Part shown: piece after piece, positions 38,701-47,147 of the stretch
Numbering within the stretch: the first letter of the stretch is position 1
How the letters are laid out: every line of letters starts with the position of its first letter
Assembly (NCBI RefSeq): GCF_900292015.1
Contig: NZ_LR130759.1
Coordinates: 2,728,001 to 2,792,000, forward strand
DNA: 64,000 nucleotides
Origin: Mycobacterium basiliense
GTDB lineage: Bacteria > Actinomycetota > Actinomycetes > Mycobacteriales > Mycobacteriaceae
Reading direction: 5' to 3'
Position numbers and translations under genes: made by a program
Notes under the pieces: generated by a model
Told to the model about the DNA's origin: nothing
What the model saw: only the letters and a program-made list of their open reading frames with translations
Databases searched by the model: none

Positions 38701-39997
38701 CAGCGGCGGTGACGGTGGCAACGGCGGCCGCGGCGATGACGCAAGTGCACCCGGCGGCACCACCGGCACCAACGGCACCAATGGAGGCGCCGGCGGCGAC
38801 GGCGGAGCCGCCGGGTCCGTCGGCAAAGGTGGCACCGGTGGCGCCGGCGGCAACGGCTCACCGGGCGCCAATAACACACAACTGCTCGGCAAGGGCGGCG
38901 CCGGCGGTAACGGTGGCGTCGGTGGTGTGGGCGGTGATGGTGGCTCACTGGGCGGAGACGGCGGCAACGGCGGTGCTGGCGGCTTAGGCGCCAGGGGCGG
39001 TACCGGGGGCAATGGCCTCAATGGCATCTCCGGCACCGACGGCGTCGTCGGCAGCAACAACGGCGCGGGCGGCACCGGCGAGGAAGGCTGGGACGGCGCC
39101 GCCGGTGGGGCCGGCGGCCAGGGTGGTAACGGCGGAGCCGGCGGCCACGCGTTGGCGACCGGGTACAACGACGGCAGCCAGGGAGTCGGTGGCAACGGGG
39201 GTGCAGGCGGTGCCGGTGGAACCGGCGGCAAGGGCGGCGCCGGCGGTACCGGCGCCGCCGCCGTGTCGGGCAATCCGACCGCGGGCAACGGCGGTCAAGG
39301 CGGGGATGGCGGCGCCGGCGGCGTCGGAGGTGATGGCGGGGTCGGCGGCGCTGGCTCCGTTACCGGTACCGCCGGCGCGTCCGGGGCCGACGGTAATGGC
39401 GGCACCGGCGGCACCGGCGGTGCCGGCGGCAATGGCAATGTCGGCGGCCTGTCCTTCGCGCACGGTGGCGACGGCGGTACCGGCGGCACGGGCGGCGCCG
39501 GTACCGTTGGCGGCACCGGTGGCACCGGCGGTAACGGCGGCGACAGCAACGGCGGAGGCAACCCCGACGGCGGCAATGGCGGCAAAGGCGGGACCGGCGG
39601 CACCGGCAGCCAAACCGGCGGCAAGGGCGGTGATGGCGGTATTGGTGGCAAAGGCGGCGACAACACACTGGTGGACGCCCCCGGTAACGGCGGCAAAGGT
39701 GGCGACGGCGGCGTTGGCGGCACCGGCAGTGACGGTTTCGGCGGCAATGGCGGCAGCGGCGGCAAGGGCGGCAGCGGCGGCAATAACAAGCTTGTCCCGC
39801 CCCTTGGCACCGGCGTGGGTGGCACCGGCGGCGCCGGCGGGCACGGCGGGCAGGGTGGCCCCGGCAGCGGCACGATTAGTGTCGTTGGCAGTGGCCAGGC
39901 GGGCAGTCCCGGCAACCTTCCTTCCGGAAGTCCGAATCCCACCACCGGTGGGACAGGCGGAGCCGGAGGTAGCGGCGGTTCTGGGGGCAACCCCTGA
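35720..39997 (+). CDS. Giant PE_PGRS protein
   Basis: A 1425-aa PE_PGRS. PE domain [19 protein letters not shown] to about residue 95 with Y-G-L-A-E as the export signal, linker [11 protein letters not shown], then about 1270 residues of GGxGG triplets broken by recurring less regular modules (for example [10 protein letters not shown] and [13 protein letters not shown] units), ending [11 protein letters not shown] at 35720 follows GAGGTG. H37Rv has no PE_PGRS between Rv1776c and cyp144 as I recall, so this is an insertion or a loss in that strain. Export through ESX-5 is expected. Very long minus-strand frames across it are composition artefacts. Confidence 0.87.
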   Translation: MSFVWVDPELMTGAAAVLARIGSSLAQANVAAAGSTTSVLAAGADEVSAAVAALFGAHAQQYQSASMQMAALHQRFVHALTAGANAYGLAEAANVSPLQAIEQNALSLINAPTQALLGRPLIGDGANGATGTGQAGGAGGLLWGNGGNGGSGGVGQAGGAGGGAGLFGHGGAGGAGGAGGASGVGGAGGIGGRGGLLYGNGGGGGAGGQGMLSGGAGGAGGWAGMLGAGGVGGAGGQGIGLDGGVGGAGGNAGLLSGPGGIGGTGGTSAMGHGGSGGAGGAAGLIGNGAAGGVGGAGGQDGGAGGVGGNARLFGTGGVGGLGGTSDGSGNGGIGGDGGLGGRVYGNGGAGGAGGSGPAAGTGGTGGHGGTGGTAGLWGAGGHGGAGGHGGAGAVGGTGDTGGLGGDAGNGGAGGNGGWLIGAGGAGGHGGVGGTGGAGGAGADGVALGSAGGDAGNGGNGGVGGAGGIGGKGGLIGFLGGQGAGGAGGDGGVGGAAGNGGDGAMGTFSKFGSGLGGHGGNGGDPGSGGAGGAGGNGSTTGAAGVTGAIDTSGGAGGTGGRGADATSAGANGGHGGQGGSGGLYGDGGRGGDGGNGLRGLDRSAQVTPGASGADGQGGGSGGDGGNGGMGGAMAGTGGTGGTGGNGGNGGNGGAGAGGVDAAMAGSSGTNGGNGGDGGDGGAGGNGGMGGQAQAAGYSGGVEGNGGNGGDGGAGAVAGDGGKGAAGTFAGSADGHGGNGGNGGNSGSGGKAGTGGTGLIDGQNGQAGATHASGGNGGAGGKGADAVAAGTDGGDGGNGGSGGRYGNGGNGGNGGAGKAGASGSDQVGQMAAGTGHTGGAGGAGGVGGAGGALAGSGGNGGDGGIGGTGGTGGKGLDGVNATAAGTAGTDGGNGGQGGSGGNGGDGGAGGSASSAAVAKGFHSGDTGKGGVGGDGGTGGNAGSGGNGAKGSFANGGNGRGGDGGDGGDRGVGGQGGAGGTGSGGQAEGGKAGSIGSSGGDGGNGGRGDDASAPGGTTGTNGTNGGAGGDGGAAGSVGKGGTGGAGGNGSPGANNTQLLGKGGAGGNGGVGGVGGDGGSLGGDGGNGGAGGLGARGGTGGNGLNGISGTDGVVGSNNGAGGTGEEGWDGAAGGAGGQGGNGGAGGHALATGYNDGSQGVGGNGGAGGAGGTGGKGGAGGTGAAAVSGNPTAGNGGQGGDGGAGGVGGDGGVGGAGSVTGTAGASGADGNGGTGGTGGAGGNGNVGGLSFAHGGDGGTGGTGGAGTVGGTGGTGGNGGDSNGGGNPDGGNGGKGGTGGTGSQTGGKGGDGGIGGKGGDNTLVDAPGNGGKGGDGGVGGTGSDGFGGNGGSGGKGGSGGNNKLVPPLGTGVGGTGGAGGHGGQGGPGSGTISVVGSGQAGSPGNLPSGSPNPTTGGTGGAGGSGGSGGNP

Positions 39998-40227
39998 AAT
40001 CGCGGCGGTGGGGCCAGTGAACCGGCTGTGGACTCGGGATGGGTGGCCACTCGACCCGAGATTTTTTGCATCGAAGTCTTATGTTGAGACAATCGTGGTC
40101 CAACATCTTCGGGTATCCGCAGGTCCGGCATACCCGGTGAGACAACTGCCGGCCGCCCCAAAAGGCACCCGTCCCAACCTTACTCGGTGCCGTTGACGTG
40201 CAGTTATCCCGCCGTCAGGCTAGAGAA

Positions 40228-41442
40228 ATGACAGTCGCGAGCGATGCCATCCCGTTCTTTGCCACCGAATCCCTGCAAGATCCGTATCCGATGTATGAGC
40301 GCATGCGCGCCGCGGGTCCGGTCCACCGCATCAATGATTCCGAGTTTTTTGCGGTGTGCAGTTGGGATGCGGTCAACGACGCCATCGCCCGTCCGGAGGA
40401 CTTCTCCTCCAACCTGACCGCCACGATCACCTACACCGCCGACGGCACCGTCAAGCCGTTCGAGATGGATCCACTCGGCGGACCCACTCATGTGCTGGCA
40501 ACCGCCGACGACCCCGCCCACGCCCTGCACCGCAAACTCTTGGTACGCCACCTGGCGGGCAAGCGCATCCGCGCCATCGAACAGTTTGCGACCGCGGCGG
40601 CGGACCGGCTCTGGTGGTCCGGTCTGCAGGATGGCCGCATCGAATGGATGGGGGCACTGGCGAACCGACTACCGATGATGGTCGTGGCTGAACTGATCGG
40701 CTTGCCGGATGCCGATATCGCCCAGTTGGTGCAATGGGGATACGCGGCCACCCAACTGCTTGAGGGCATGGTCGATGAAGAACTGCTCGCCGCGGCCGGT
40801 GTCGCAGTGATGGACCTCACCGGCTACATCACCGAACAGTTCGACCGGGCCGCGGCCGATCCACAAAATAACCTGGTCGGCGAATTGGCCGCCGCGTGCG
40901 CCTCCGGGGAAGTGGACACCCTCACCGCCCAGGTCATGATGGTCACCCTGTTCGCGGCCGGCGGTGAGTCCACGTCGTCCCTGCTGGGCAGTGCGGCCTG
41001 GATGTTGGCACATCGTCCGGACATTCAGCAACAAGTCCGCGATCAGCCCGGGCTACTCGGAACATTCCTCGAAGAGACCCTGCGCTATGAGCCGCCATTT
41101 CGCGCCCACTACCGGCACGTACGCCACGACACCACGTTGAGCGGGGTCGAACTGCCCGCGGATTCTCACCTGCTGCTGTTGTGGGGGGCGGCCAACCGGG
41201 ATCCGGCCCAATTCCCAATGCCCGACGAGTTCCGGCTGGACCGTCCGGGAGGCAGGGGTCACCTCAGCTTCGGCAAAGGGGCCCACTTCTGCGTGGGCGC
41301 CGCGCTGGCGCGGATGGAAGCGCAGATTGTCCTGAGGATCCTGCTCGAGCAGACTTCAACGATCGAGGTCGACGATGTCGGACGCTGGTTACCGAGCATG
41401 TTGGTGCGACGCCTGGAACATCTCGAACTAGCAGTTCGATGA
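40228..41442 (+). CDS. cyp144: Cytochrome P450 CYP144
   Basis: A 404-aa P450. Seen: I-helix LFAAGGESTSSLLG, K-helix ETLR, and heme loop FGKGAHFCVGAALARME with its Cys ligand. The substrate is unknown; CYP144A1 of M. tuberculosis binds azoles tightly. I start at ATG 40228: the frame is closed by TGA at 40138 and its only other start is GTG 40198 (10 residues more). The 404-aa product equals the short form reported from a leaderless transcript in M. tuberculosis, where a 434-aa form also exists; no room exists for that longer form here. It follows the giant PE_PGRS by 230 bases. Confidence 0.85.
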   Translation: MTVASDAIPFFATESLQDPYPMYERMRAAGPVHRINDSEFFAVCSWDAVNDAIARPEDFSSNLTATITYTADGTVKPFEMDPLGGPTHVLATADDPAHALHRKLLVRHLAGKRIRAIEQFATAAADRLWWSGLQDGRIEWMGALANRLPMMVVAELIGLPDADIAQLVQWGYAATQLLEGMVDEELLAAAGVAVMDLTGYITEQFDRAAADPQNNLVGELAAACASGEVDTLTAQVMMVTLFAAGGESTSSLLGSAAWMLAHRPDIQQQVRDQPGLLGTFLEETLRYEPPFRAHYRHVRHDTTLSGVELPADSHLLLLWGAANRDPAQFPMPDEFRLDRPGGRGHLSFGKGAHFCVGAALARMEAQIVLRILLEQTSTIEVDDVGRWLPSMLVRRLEHLELAVR

Positions 41443-41570
41443 CGTCATGGCAGCGCCGCACGACGGCGGCTTGGCTGCCTGGCAACGTATTCGAAAGCCC
41501 GGAGAATCACCGCGCAGCAGCGCAGGCATAGCGAAACTAGTTGTCACACCCTCGATCTAACGATCGAACG

Positions 41571-42020
41571 TCAATCGAAAGTAGCTTGCGGAAGACCCCC
41601 GCCGGTCACGACGAACGCCTCGACCGCCGTCGCTTGCCGGTAGCCTTCCACCTCCACCCGCCATTCGTAAATTCCTGGCTCCAAGGGAATTCCGGCCGGA
41701 ATGTTCAGAGTGAGCGGCATTCGCACCGAGGTACCGTGGATTGCCCCGGGGGCACGGCCCGCCTCGGCCGATGCTTCGAACAGGATCCGCTGCGGCCCGT
41801 GCGGCCCGGGCACGACAACCAGCTCGCCGTCGGTAGTCAACAATTGGCATTTCAGATTGTGCTGCCTGTTGGTTTCATCCCAGTCAATGTCCAGAAAAAG
41901 GACCAATGCGAAAGGGGGAGTGGGAGTTTGGCACTGCCGCCACCCGATCCCCAGCGCATGGACCTTTCCTGATTGCGCGTCGGCATGCGCGGCGTCCGCC
42001 AAGAACAGGCTGACCTTCAT
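41571..42020 (-). CDS. Conserved hypothetical (Rv1778c-like)
   Basis: A 149-aa soluble protein, equal to the length I recall for Rv1778c. It opens MKVSLFLADAAHADAQSGKVHALGIGW, the signature of DUF6941-type proteins, and continues as predicted beta sandwich (LEPGIYEWRVEVEGYRQATA). No catalytic motif. It lies 70 bases after the large membrane protein gene on the same strand and is likely co-transcribed. No function is known. Confidence 0.72.
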   Translation of the reverse strand: MKVSLFLADAAHADAQSGKVHALGIGWRQCQTPTPPFALVLFLDIDWDETNRQHNLKCQLLTTDGELVVVPGPHGPQRILFEASAEAGRAPGAIHGTSVRMPLTLNIPAGIPLEPGIYEWRVEVEGYRQATAVEAFVVTGGGLPQATFD

Positions 42021-42090
42021 ATCGTCACTTTGTCATTCTGGTCACGAAATCCACGAAATCCAGTCCTGCTCCCAGTCTGCCGGCCTGGAT

Positions 42091-43914
42091 CTACTTCCCG
42101 GGCGGCAGCTGGCGCGGCCCCTCAGGGGAACGCAGCTCGCGCGGCTCGTCCCGGCCAACCAGCTCGCGCTGGCCTTCATTTGCCGTCGAGCCAACCGGCA
42201 ATCCGGCAAGGTCGTGGGGTTGCGCCTGCCCCAGTGAGGGATGGCGATCATAGGTATCGAGCCGATCGTAGTTTCCGCTCTGGGGCCCGCCCGATTGCTC
42301 GCCGCGTGACGATGCGATCCGGTTGCCCTCGGCCGCATCAGCGGCCACGGACTGCAGCGTCGGTTGCTCGCCGGTGTCCGAACTTTCGGAATTGACCGTC
42401 ACTTTGCGAGTGCGCTTGAAGGAAAAGGCGATTTCCTCGACTTCTTCGAACACCTGGCGTGCGGTCCGAAGCGGCTGGGTCGTGTTGTCGATGACACGCG
42501 CGACGAACGGGGGCACCAGCGGACGAATCCAGCGCGCCGCGGCTTTGGTGGCGTCCGGAATCGACGGGATCAGCCCGGTGCCGCTCTCCTCCTCGCGCGG
42601 TTGCACCGTGCCCCCCGTTTCCGCCTGCACGGGAAGGTGGTCGGGTTGCTCAGCAGTGGTCCTCTCCGATCCGGCGGGCAATTCGGCAACCGCTCGGCTG
42701 GCGGCCTCTGCTTCGGCGGCGATCGGCAGATACATCTGTTCCTCCACTGGATCGACGGCACGCTGTACCGACGCGCGCACCGGGGCTTCGAGCGCTTCGA
42801 TGACACGGCGACGTTGCTGTTCACGGTCGATTTCGGCCTGGGCCTCGATGGCTAGCCGGGTCTGGGTCAGTTGATGCTCGGCCCACATGATTTCGGCGGC
42901 GCTACGCACCTGGGCCCGCTTGATCGCGATCGCGGTGTCGGCCTCTAGTTCCGCGCGTTCACGTTCGGCGCGCGCCATCGCGTGGCGGTCGTGGGTTGTC
43001 TCACCGCGCCACACCCGCAGAATCAGCGGTAGCAGGTATACCAGCGCGCAGAACGCGATTGTCAGGAACCGCAGCGCCAGCGCGCCCGCGCTGGCCAAAG
43101 TCAGCTCATTCATGGCGACCCAGCGGGCGCCCAAGCCACGGCCCGCATCGGCAACTGCCGTGTGGCGTGCTTCGGTCAGGCGTTGCTCGTCACTGGCCAC
43201 CTGGGCGTCCAGGGCGGGGGCCTGACGATCGCGCGCCGCCAACACGCGGTCCAGCTCGCGCTGCGCATCGGCGAGAAACTCATTGGCCGTGCGTGTTTCG
43301 GGACCCCGACCGGGAACGCCGGTGATCCTGGTTTGCGGGCAACCCGGCGTCGGATGGTATTCGCATCGTGCGACCACCAGGGCCTGGTCCAGGCGACCGC
43401 GCGCCTGTTCGACCGCGTTGTCCAACGAAGCGCGCGCTACCCGGTCCTGTTGAAGGGATGTTGACGCCTGGGCGACTGCCGGCGCCGATTCGGCGTTGCG
43501 CAGAGCGCCTTCATCGAGATGCCGATTGATTGATCCGGAAAACACGACCAGCGCAGCAAGCTCACCGACGACGACGCCAACGGCCAGGGCGATGGCGGCG
43601 CGGGCCACAAGGCCCGACCACTTCCGGTCTACCCCGCCGGCGGTACCGCGGGTCACCGCCCCGACCAGCAGGCCGAACACAAGGGTCCCGGCGATGACGC
43701 CCCACGCCGGCCAGCCCGCCCCCTCGTTCACCGCCAGCGCGGCTAAGAGCCAGGCCAACAGGGTGCCGAACGCCACTACCGCACCGGTGACCGCATGTGT
43801 GGATCGTTCATGACGCTCGCCCAACTCATGCCAGTGTCCGCCACCAAGCCAGGTGAGCAGCGCCTCGAACCGCGATGCGGCCGAGCGCTGCTCAGCATTT
43901 TCGTAGGCGCACAT
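42091..43914 (-). CDS. DUF4407-type integral membrane protein with coiled coil (Rv1779c-like)
   Basis: A 607-aa membrane protein. Helices: GTLLAWLLAALAV, GVIAGTLVFGLLVGAV, AIALAVGVVVGELAALVVF (residues 45-130) and ALRFLTIAFCALVYLLPLIL (about 285-305). Between them lies a 150-residue extracytoplasmic or cytoplasmic helical loop with two Cys (CEYHPTPGC). After the last helix a long Ala/Glu/Arg coiled coil (RAERERAELEADTAIAIKRA, residues 315-400) leads to a low-complexity tail. DUF4407 proteins have no established role. Start ATG at 43914. Confidence 0.78.
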   Translation of the reverse strand: MCAYENAEQRSAASRFEALLTWLGGGHWHELGERHERSTHAVTGAVVAFGTLLAWLLAALAVNEGAGWPAWGVIAGTLVFGLLVGAVTRGTAGGVDRKWSGLVARAAIALAVGVVVGELAALVVFSGSINRHLDEGALRNAESAPAVAQASTSLQQDRVARASLDNAVEQARGRLDQALVVARCEYHPTPGCPQTRITGVPGRGPETRTANEFLADAQRELDRVLAARDRQAPALDAQVASDEQRLTEARHTAVADAGRGLGARWVAMNELTLASAGALALRFLTIAFCALVYLLPLILRVWRGETTHDRHAMARAERERAELEADTAIAIKRAQVRSAAEIMWAEHQLTQTRLAIEAQAEIDREQQRRRVIEALEAPVRASVQRAVDPVEEQMYLPIAAEAEAASRAVAELPAGSERTTAEQPDHLPVQAETGGTVQPREEESGTGLIPSIPDATKAAARWIRPLVPPFVARVIDNTTQPLRTARQVFEEVEEIAFSFKRTRKVTVNSESSDTGEQPTLQSVAADAAEGNRIASSRGEQSGGPQSGNYDRLDTYDRHPSLGQAQPHDLAGLPVGSTANEGQRELVGRDEPRELRSPEGPRQLPPGK

Positions 43915-44135
43915 GAGACTCCAAACACCTCCAGGTACTCCAAGCGTGGCAGGCGGCCGCCCGACACACCGAATTGAAGTGGCCGCTTGTGGCGTTGTTC
44001 ACAATGCACCGGCACATGTCGCGGACCGCACTGTCGACGGCGCAGACCGCTCTGGCCCCGCATTGACCGCGAAATTAGTGCGACGCGAGCGGATCAGCGG
44101 CCGTTCCGGCGGGTGACATGAGACGGTATAAACCT

Positions 44136-44720
44136 ATGCAAAATCACGACTATGTCACCTACGAAGAATTCGGCCGCCGATTCTTCGAGGTTGCAGTTAC
44201 CCCGGACCGAGTCGCGGCGGCATTCGCGGAGATCGCTGGCAGCGAGTTCGCCATGGAGCCGATCGCGCAGGGGCCCGGAGGAATCGCCAAGGTCAGCGCA
44301 AATGTCAAGATCCGCGAGCCCCGGGTGACGCGGAAGCTGGGCGACCTCATCACCTTTGTGATCCACATTCCGCTGTCAATCGACCTCCTCCTGGATTTGC
44401 GGCTGGACAAGCAACGCTTTGTTGTCGCCGGGGACATCGCGCTGCGTGCTACTGCGCGCGCGGCCAACCCGCTACTGCTGATAGTGGACGTCGCCAAACC
44501 ACGGCCATCCGACATCACCGTCAACGTGTCATCGAAGTCCATCCGCGGCGAGGTGCTACGCATCCTCGCCGGCGTTGACGGCGAGATCCGCCGATTTATT
44601 GCGCAGTACGTCGCTGAGGAAATTGACACCCCACAGTCGCAGGCCGCGCAGGTTATCGATGTCGCCACGCAGCTGGACTCCGCCTGGGCCGGAGGCCAGC
44701 CGCAACCGGACCACGAGTAG
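44136..44720 (+). CDS. DUF2505-like lipid/START-fold protein (Rv1780-like)
   Basis: A 194-aa soluble protein. The pattern EEFGRRFFEVAVTPDRVAAAFAEIAGSEF, then a beta-rich middle (IPLSIDLLLDLRLDKQRFVVAGD) and a long C-terminal helix (ILAGVDGEIRRFIAQYVAEE), resembles SRPBCC/START-like DUF2505 proteins that hold a hydrophobic ligand. ATG at 44136 is used; ATG at 44118 (six residues longer) is possible and lies after GGGTGA. TATAAA at 44127 would fit a -10 but is too near for the downstream start. Transcribed away from the DUF4407 gene. Confidence 0.65.
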   Translation: MQNHDYVTYEEFGRRFFEVAVTPDRVAAAFAEIAGSEFAMEPIAQGPGGIAKVSANVKIREPRVTRKLGDLITFVIHIPLSIDLLLDLRLDKQRFVVAGDIALRATARAANPLLLIVDVAKPRPSDITVNVSSKSIRGEVLRILAGVDGEIRRFIAQYVAEEIDTPQSQAAQVIDVATQLDSAWAGGQPQPDHE

Positions 44721-44870
44721 AAGCGGGGTACATCCAGGTACTTCCCCTACCCGGTTTTCACCGGATGGCACGTCTCGCGCGGCCCAGCAGGGGTTTATCC
44801 CCCCGCGGCCGACGGGTATCTAAGCCCGAACGCAGAGTGAGCAAACATCGAGTAGGAAAACGGGTTAGAC

Positions 44871-45299
44871 ATGGCGCGTGTGCAGGTCTGCACTTCATCC
44901 AAGCTGCCACCCGCATCCGCCTGGAAGATCGCCTCCAACCTGAATCGGTTCGACGAATGGATGACCATCTTCGGTGGATGGCGCGGCACGGTGCCGTCGA
45001 CGGTCGACCAGGGAACCCAGGCATCATCGCTGATCAAGGTCAAAGGCTTCCGCAAAGTGATCCACTGGACCGTCACCGATTACGACGAACCGAAGTCAAT
45101 CAAATTGCGGGGGCGTGGTCGAGGCGGAGTGCGGATCTCGGTGGCGACCACCGTCGCCGCCAACCACCCGGGATCGAGGTTTCATCTCACCGCCGACTTG
45201 ACGGGCGGCCTGCTCAGTGGCCCGATCGGACGCCTCGTCGCCAAGGTGTTGCGCTCTGAGGTGCGGCGCTCGGTGGACAACCTCGCTGCTTTGCACTGA
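44871..45299 (+). CDS. SRPBCC / polyketide-cyclase-like protein
   Basis: A 142-aa protein with the SRPBCC helix-grip outline: ASAWKIASNLNRFDEWM at the start, central strands SSLIKVKGFRKVIHWTVTDY, and the C-terminal helix LVAKVLRSEVRRSVDNLAAL that closes the pocket. Such proteins bind lipids, polyketides or quinones. The ATG at 44871 is followed by MARVQVCTSSKL; no other start fits. Together with the DUF2505-like gene upstream, two lipid-pocket proteins lie on one strand. Specific ligand unknown. Confidence 0.75.
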   Translation: MARVQVCTSSKLPPASAWKIASNLNRFDEWMTIFGGWRGTVPSTVDQGTQASSLIKVKGFRKVIHWTVTDYDEPKSIKLRGRGRGGVRISVATTVAANHPGSRFHLTADLTGGLLSGPIGRLVAKVLRSEVRRSVDNLAALH

Positions 45300-45343
45300 T
45301 CCCCGGAGTCCCGGCGCTAGCCTGACCGACTCTCGGACTGCTT

Positions 45344-45643
45344 TCAGCGGCGGGCACCGCCCCAACTGGCATGCCACTCGGCTTCACGAATTCGCCTGCG
45401 CTGCATGGTAAGCCAGGACAGGCCGCCGCCAGAGACAAACAACCCGACGATGGCGGCAGCGATTCCGACCCCCACCTGGCCGATGGCCACGGTGGCCATC
45501 GAGACAACGAAGGCCAATGCGACGCCGGCGACCACCACGAGTCCTGGCACCCGCTCCAGCTCACTTGGTCCAGGCGAATCGATCGAGAGAGGGCTACTCC
45601 TTGCCACCCATCGGGCCGGACCGCCTATGGGGCTGGTAAGCAC
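45344..45643 (-). CDS. Small two-helix membrane protein, possibly UsfY-like
   Basis: About 99 aa: an N-terminal segment of no clear type, two membrane helices (VPGLVVVAGVALAFVVSMA and VGVGIAAAIVGLFVSGGGL) and a basic tail RRRIREAEWHASWGG. The order of features resembles the UsfY proteins linked to sigF in mycobacteria, but this is tentative. The start is a GTG at 45643; AAGGAG lies inside the coding sequence, so a shorter product is possible. It converges with the SRPBCC gene. Confidence 0.5.
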   Translation of the reverse strand: MLTSPIGGPARWVARSSPLSIDSPGPSELERVPGLVVVAGVALAFVVSMATVAIGQVGVGIAAAIVGLFVSGGGLSWLTMQRRRIREAEWHASWGGARR

Positions 45644-45692
45644 CTTTTGGAACTACCCGCAATACGCTGGGAGCAAACAACTTTGCGATGGC

Positions 45693-46202
45693 TCAATCGC
45701 GCCGCAACAATCGGCGTACCGGTCGAACCTCAATGGCGTTGATCGTCAACGCCCGACTACGGATGCGCCAGCCCCCATCGGCCAGCTGATACTCGTCGTC
45801 GTAACGCAGATGCCAGACCACGTCGACCAGTTCAGCGGAACGTTGGGTCCAATGGTGGGCGATACAGGTGATCCGCCCGCAGGCCAGGTCAGAGCGCACG
45901 CCGTCGTCGTAATCGTGGTCGAAAGGCTCGTCATAGACTTCGCCGACGATCGCATGCTCGGTACGCACAGTGTGGGCGACGGCGGCGACGGCCGCGGCGA
46001 TGGCTCGGTGCCCCCGGTGCGTGTGAACGGGCTCGAGCGCGGCGGGCGGGTCAGGCAGCCTCAGTTCCGCTGTAGACGTGAAAAGTGCTGCCGCGGAATC
46101 AAATTGACGATCATCAATGTGCGCCGCATACCGGTGCACCAGATCGCTGAGCGCAGGCCGGGCGGACAGCGGGAAGGTCATCGGCCGGTCGCGGTGCGTC
46201 AC
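45693..46202 (-). CDS. SnoaL-like / NTF2-fold protein
   Basis: A 169-aa protein with the cone-shaped SnoaL_4/NTF2 outline: LVHRYAAHIDDRQFDSAAALF near the N-terminus, CIAHHWTQRSAELVDVVWHL in the middle, ending in WRIRSRALTINAIE. Family members isomerise, dehydrate or simply bind small molecules. GTG at 46202 overlaps the stop of the upstream oxidoreductase by four bases (GTGA), so translation is coupled; this suggests the two act on a related compound. An ATG at 46181 is an alternative. Confidence 0.75.
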   Translation of the reverse strand: MTHRDRPMTFPLSARPALSDLVHRYAAHIDDRQFDSAAALFTSTAELRLPDPPAALEPVHTHRGHRAIAAAVAAVAHTVRTEHAIVGEVYDEPFDHDYDDGVRSDLACGRITCIAHHWTQRSAELVDVVWHLRYDDEYQLADGGWRIRSRALTINAIEVRPVRRLLRRD

Positions 46203-47122
46203 AAGACCGACGCCAGCCGCTGAGCACAGTCCGACACGATGTCGTGAGCCTGATCAATCTCCGAGACCGGCGGCATGGCCAGCACGATCCGGTCAGCGCC
46301 CTGGTCGATCAAGTGGCCCGCACGTTCGCTGTCGATCTTGGTCACCAGGTGTCCCAGGGAGACTTCGATCGCTTTCGGATCGCGGCCAGCCGCTATGGCC
46401 TCGGCGCGCATCAACGCGATCAACGACTCGAGTTCGGCGCCGGTCACGCCAAGGGGCTGGAAACCGTCGCCATAACGTCCGGCCCGCCGTGCCGCCGCAC
46501 GGCTATGACCGCCGATGTGAATCGGGAGTCGCGCAACCGGTTTGGGATAACACATGGCGTTGTCGAAGTTGAAGAACTCGCCATGGTGGGACACGCCTTC
46601 GGGTCGGTCGGCCCATAGGGCCCGCAGCACGATCAATTGTTCGTCTGCCCGGCGTCCGCGACTGTCGAACTCCGCCCCACACGCTTCGACCTCTTCTCGA
46701 AGCCATCCCACCCCCACACATAGCCGAAGCCTGCCGCCGGAGAGGACATCAACGCTGGCCGCCCGTTTGGCCAGCACGACCGGGTGGTGGTTGGGCAGCA
46801 CTAAGACCCCGGTGGCCAACCCAAGCCGCGTCGTTCGTCCGGCCAGGAAGCCAAGCAGATCGAGCGGATCGGGGATCGGGCAGTCGGCTGCCAACCCGAC
46901 GCCCCCGGAACGGTCATACGGATACACGCTGTCGTACTGGGTCACCAGGATTGTGTGTTCGACGACGATGATCGATTCAAAGCCGCATGCCTCGAGATGT
47001 AGCGCGAAGGCGGTCATCCAGTCCGGATCCGCGGTGACGCCGCTGGCCACCGGCGCAATGATGCCGACCTTTGCCCCCGCCTTTGCCCCCGCCTTTGCCT
47101 CCACCTTCAGCGGGATCTCCAT
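46199..47122 (-). CDS. F420-dependent LLM-class oxidoreductase
   Basis: A 307-aa luciferase-like TIM-barrel protein: VGIIAPVASGVTADPDWM, EACGFESIIVVEHTI, TTRLGLATGVLVLPNHHPV and GGRLRLCVGVGWLREEVEACG are standard for coenzyme-F420-dependent oxidoreductases of mycobacteria. ATG at 47122 is the start of MEIPLKVEAKAG. The N-terminal KAGAKAGAKVG is encoded by three 12-base tandem units, which may vary between strains. It is coupled to the SnoaL-like gene downstream and lies 25 bases after malQ on the same strand, probably one transcript with malQ by accident of position. Substrate unknown. Confidence 0.83.
   Translation of the reverse strand: MEIPLKVEAKAGAKAGAKVGIIAPVASGVTADPDWMTAFALHLEACGFESIIVVEHTILVTQYDSVYPYDRSGGVGLAADCPIPDPLDLLGFLAGRTTRLGLATGVLVLPNHHPVVLAKRAASVDVLSGGRLRLCVGVGWLREEVEACGAEFDSRGRRADEQLIVLRALWADRPEGVSHHGEFFNFDNAMCYPKPVARLPIHIGGHSRAAARRAGRYGDGFQPLGVTGAELESLIALMRAEAIAAGRDPKAIEVSLGHLVTKIDSERAGHLIDQGADRIVLAMPPVSEIDQAHDIVSDCAQRLASVL
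47069..47104. repeat. 12-bp tandem repeat, three units, inside an F420 oxidoreductase gene
   Basis: CTTTGCCCCCGC at 47069 and 47081 exactly, and once at 47093 with two mismatches. As the unit is a multiple of three, gain or loss changes the N-terminal AKAG run without a frameshift. Confidence 0.75.
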
Positions 47123-47147
47123 GGCAACCGAAGCTAACAGGCGCCGG

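Noticed and set aside
35720..39997. Very long minus-strand open frames (up to 856 codons) and dense short repeats across the PE_PGRS gene, looking like genes or a CRISPR-like array
   Set aside because: They arise from GGC/GGT repeat composition. The minus frames have no start context or family features, and the repeats lack uniform unit and spacer lengths.
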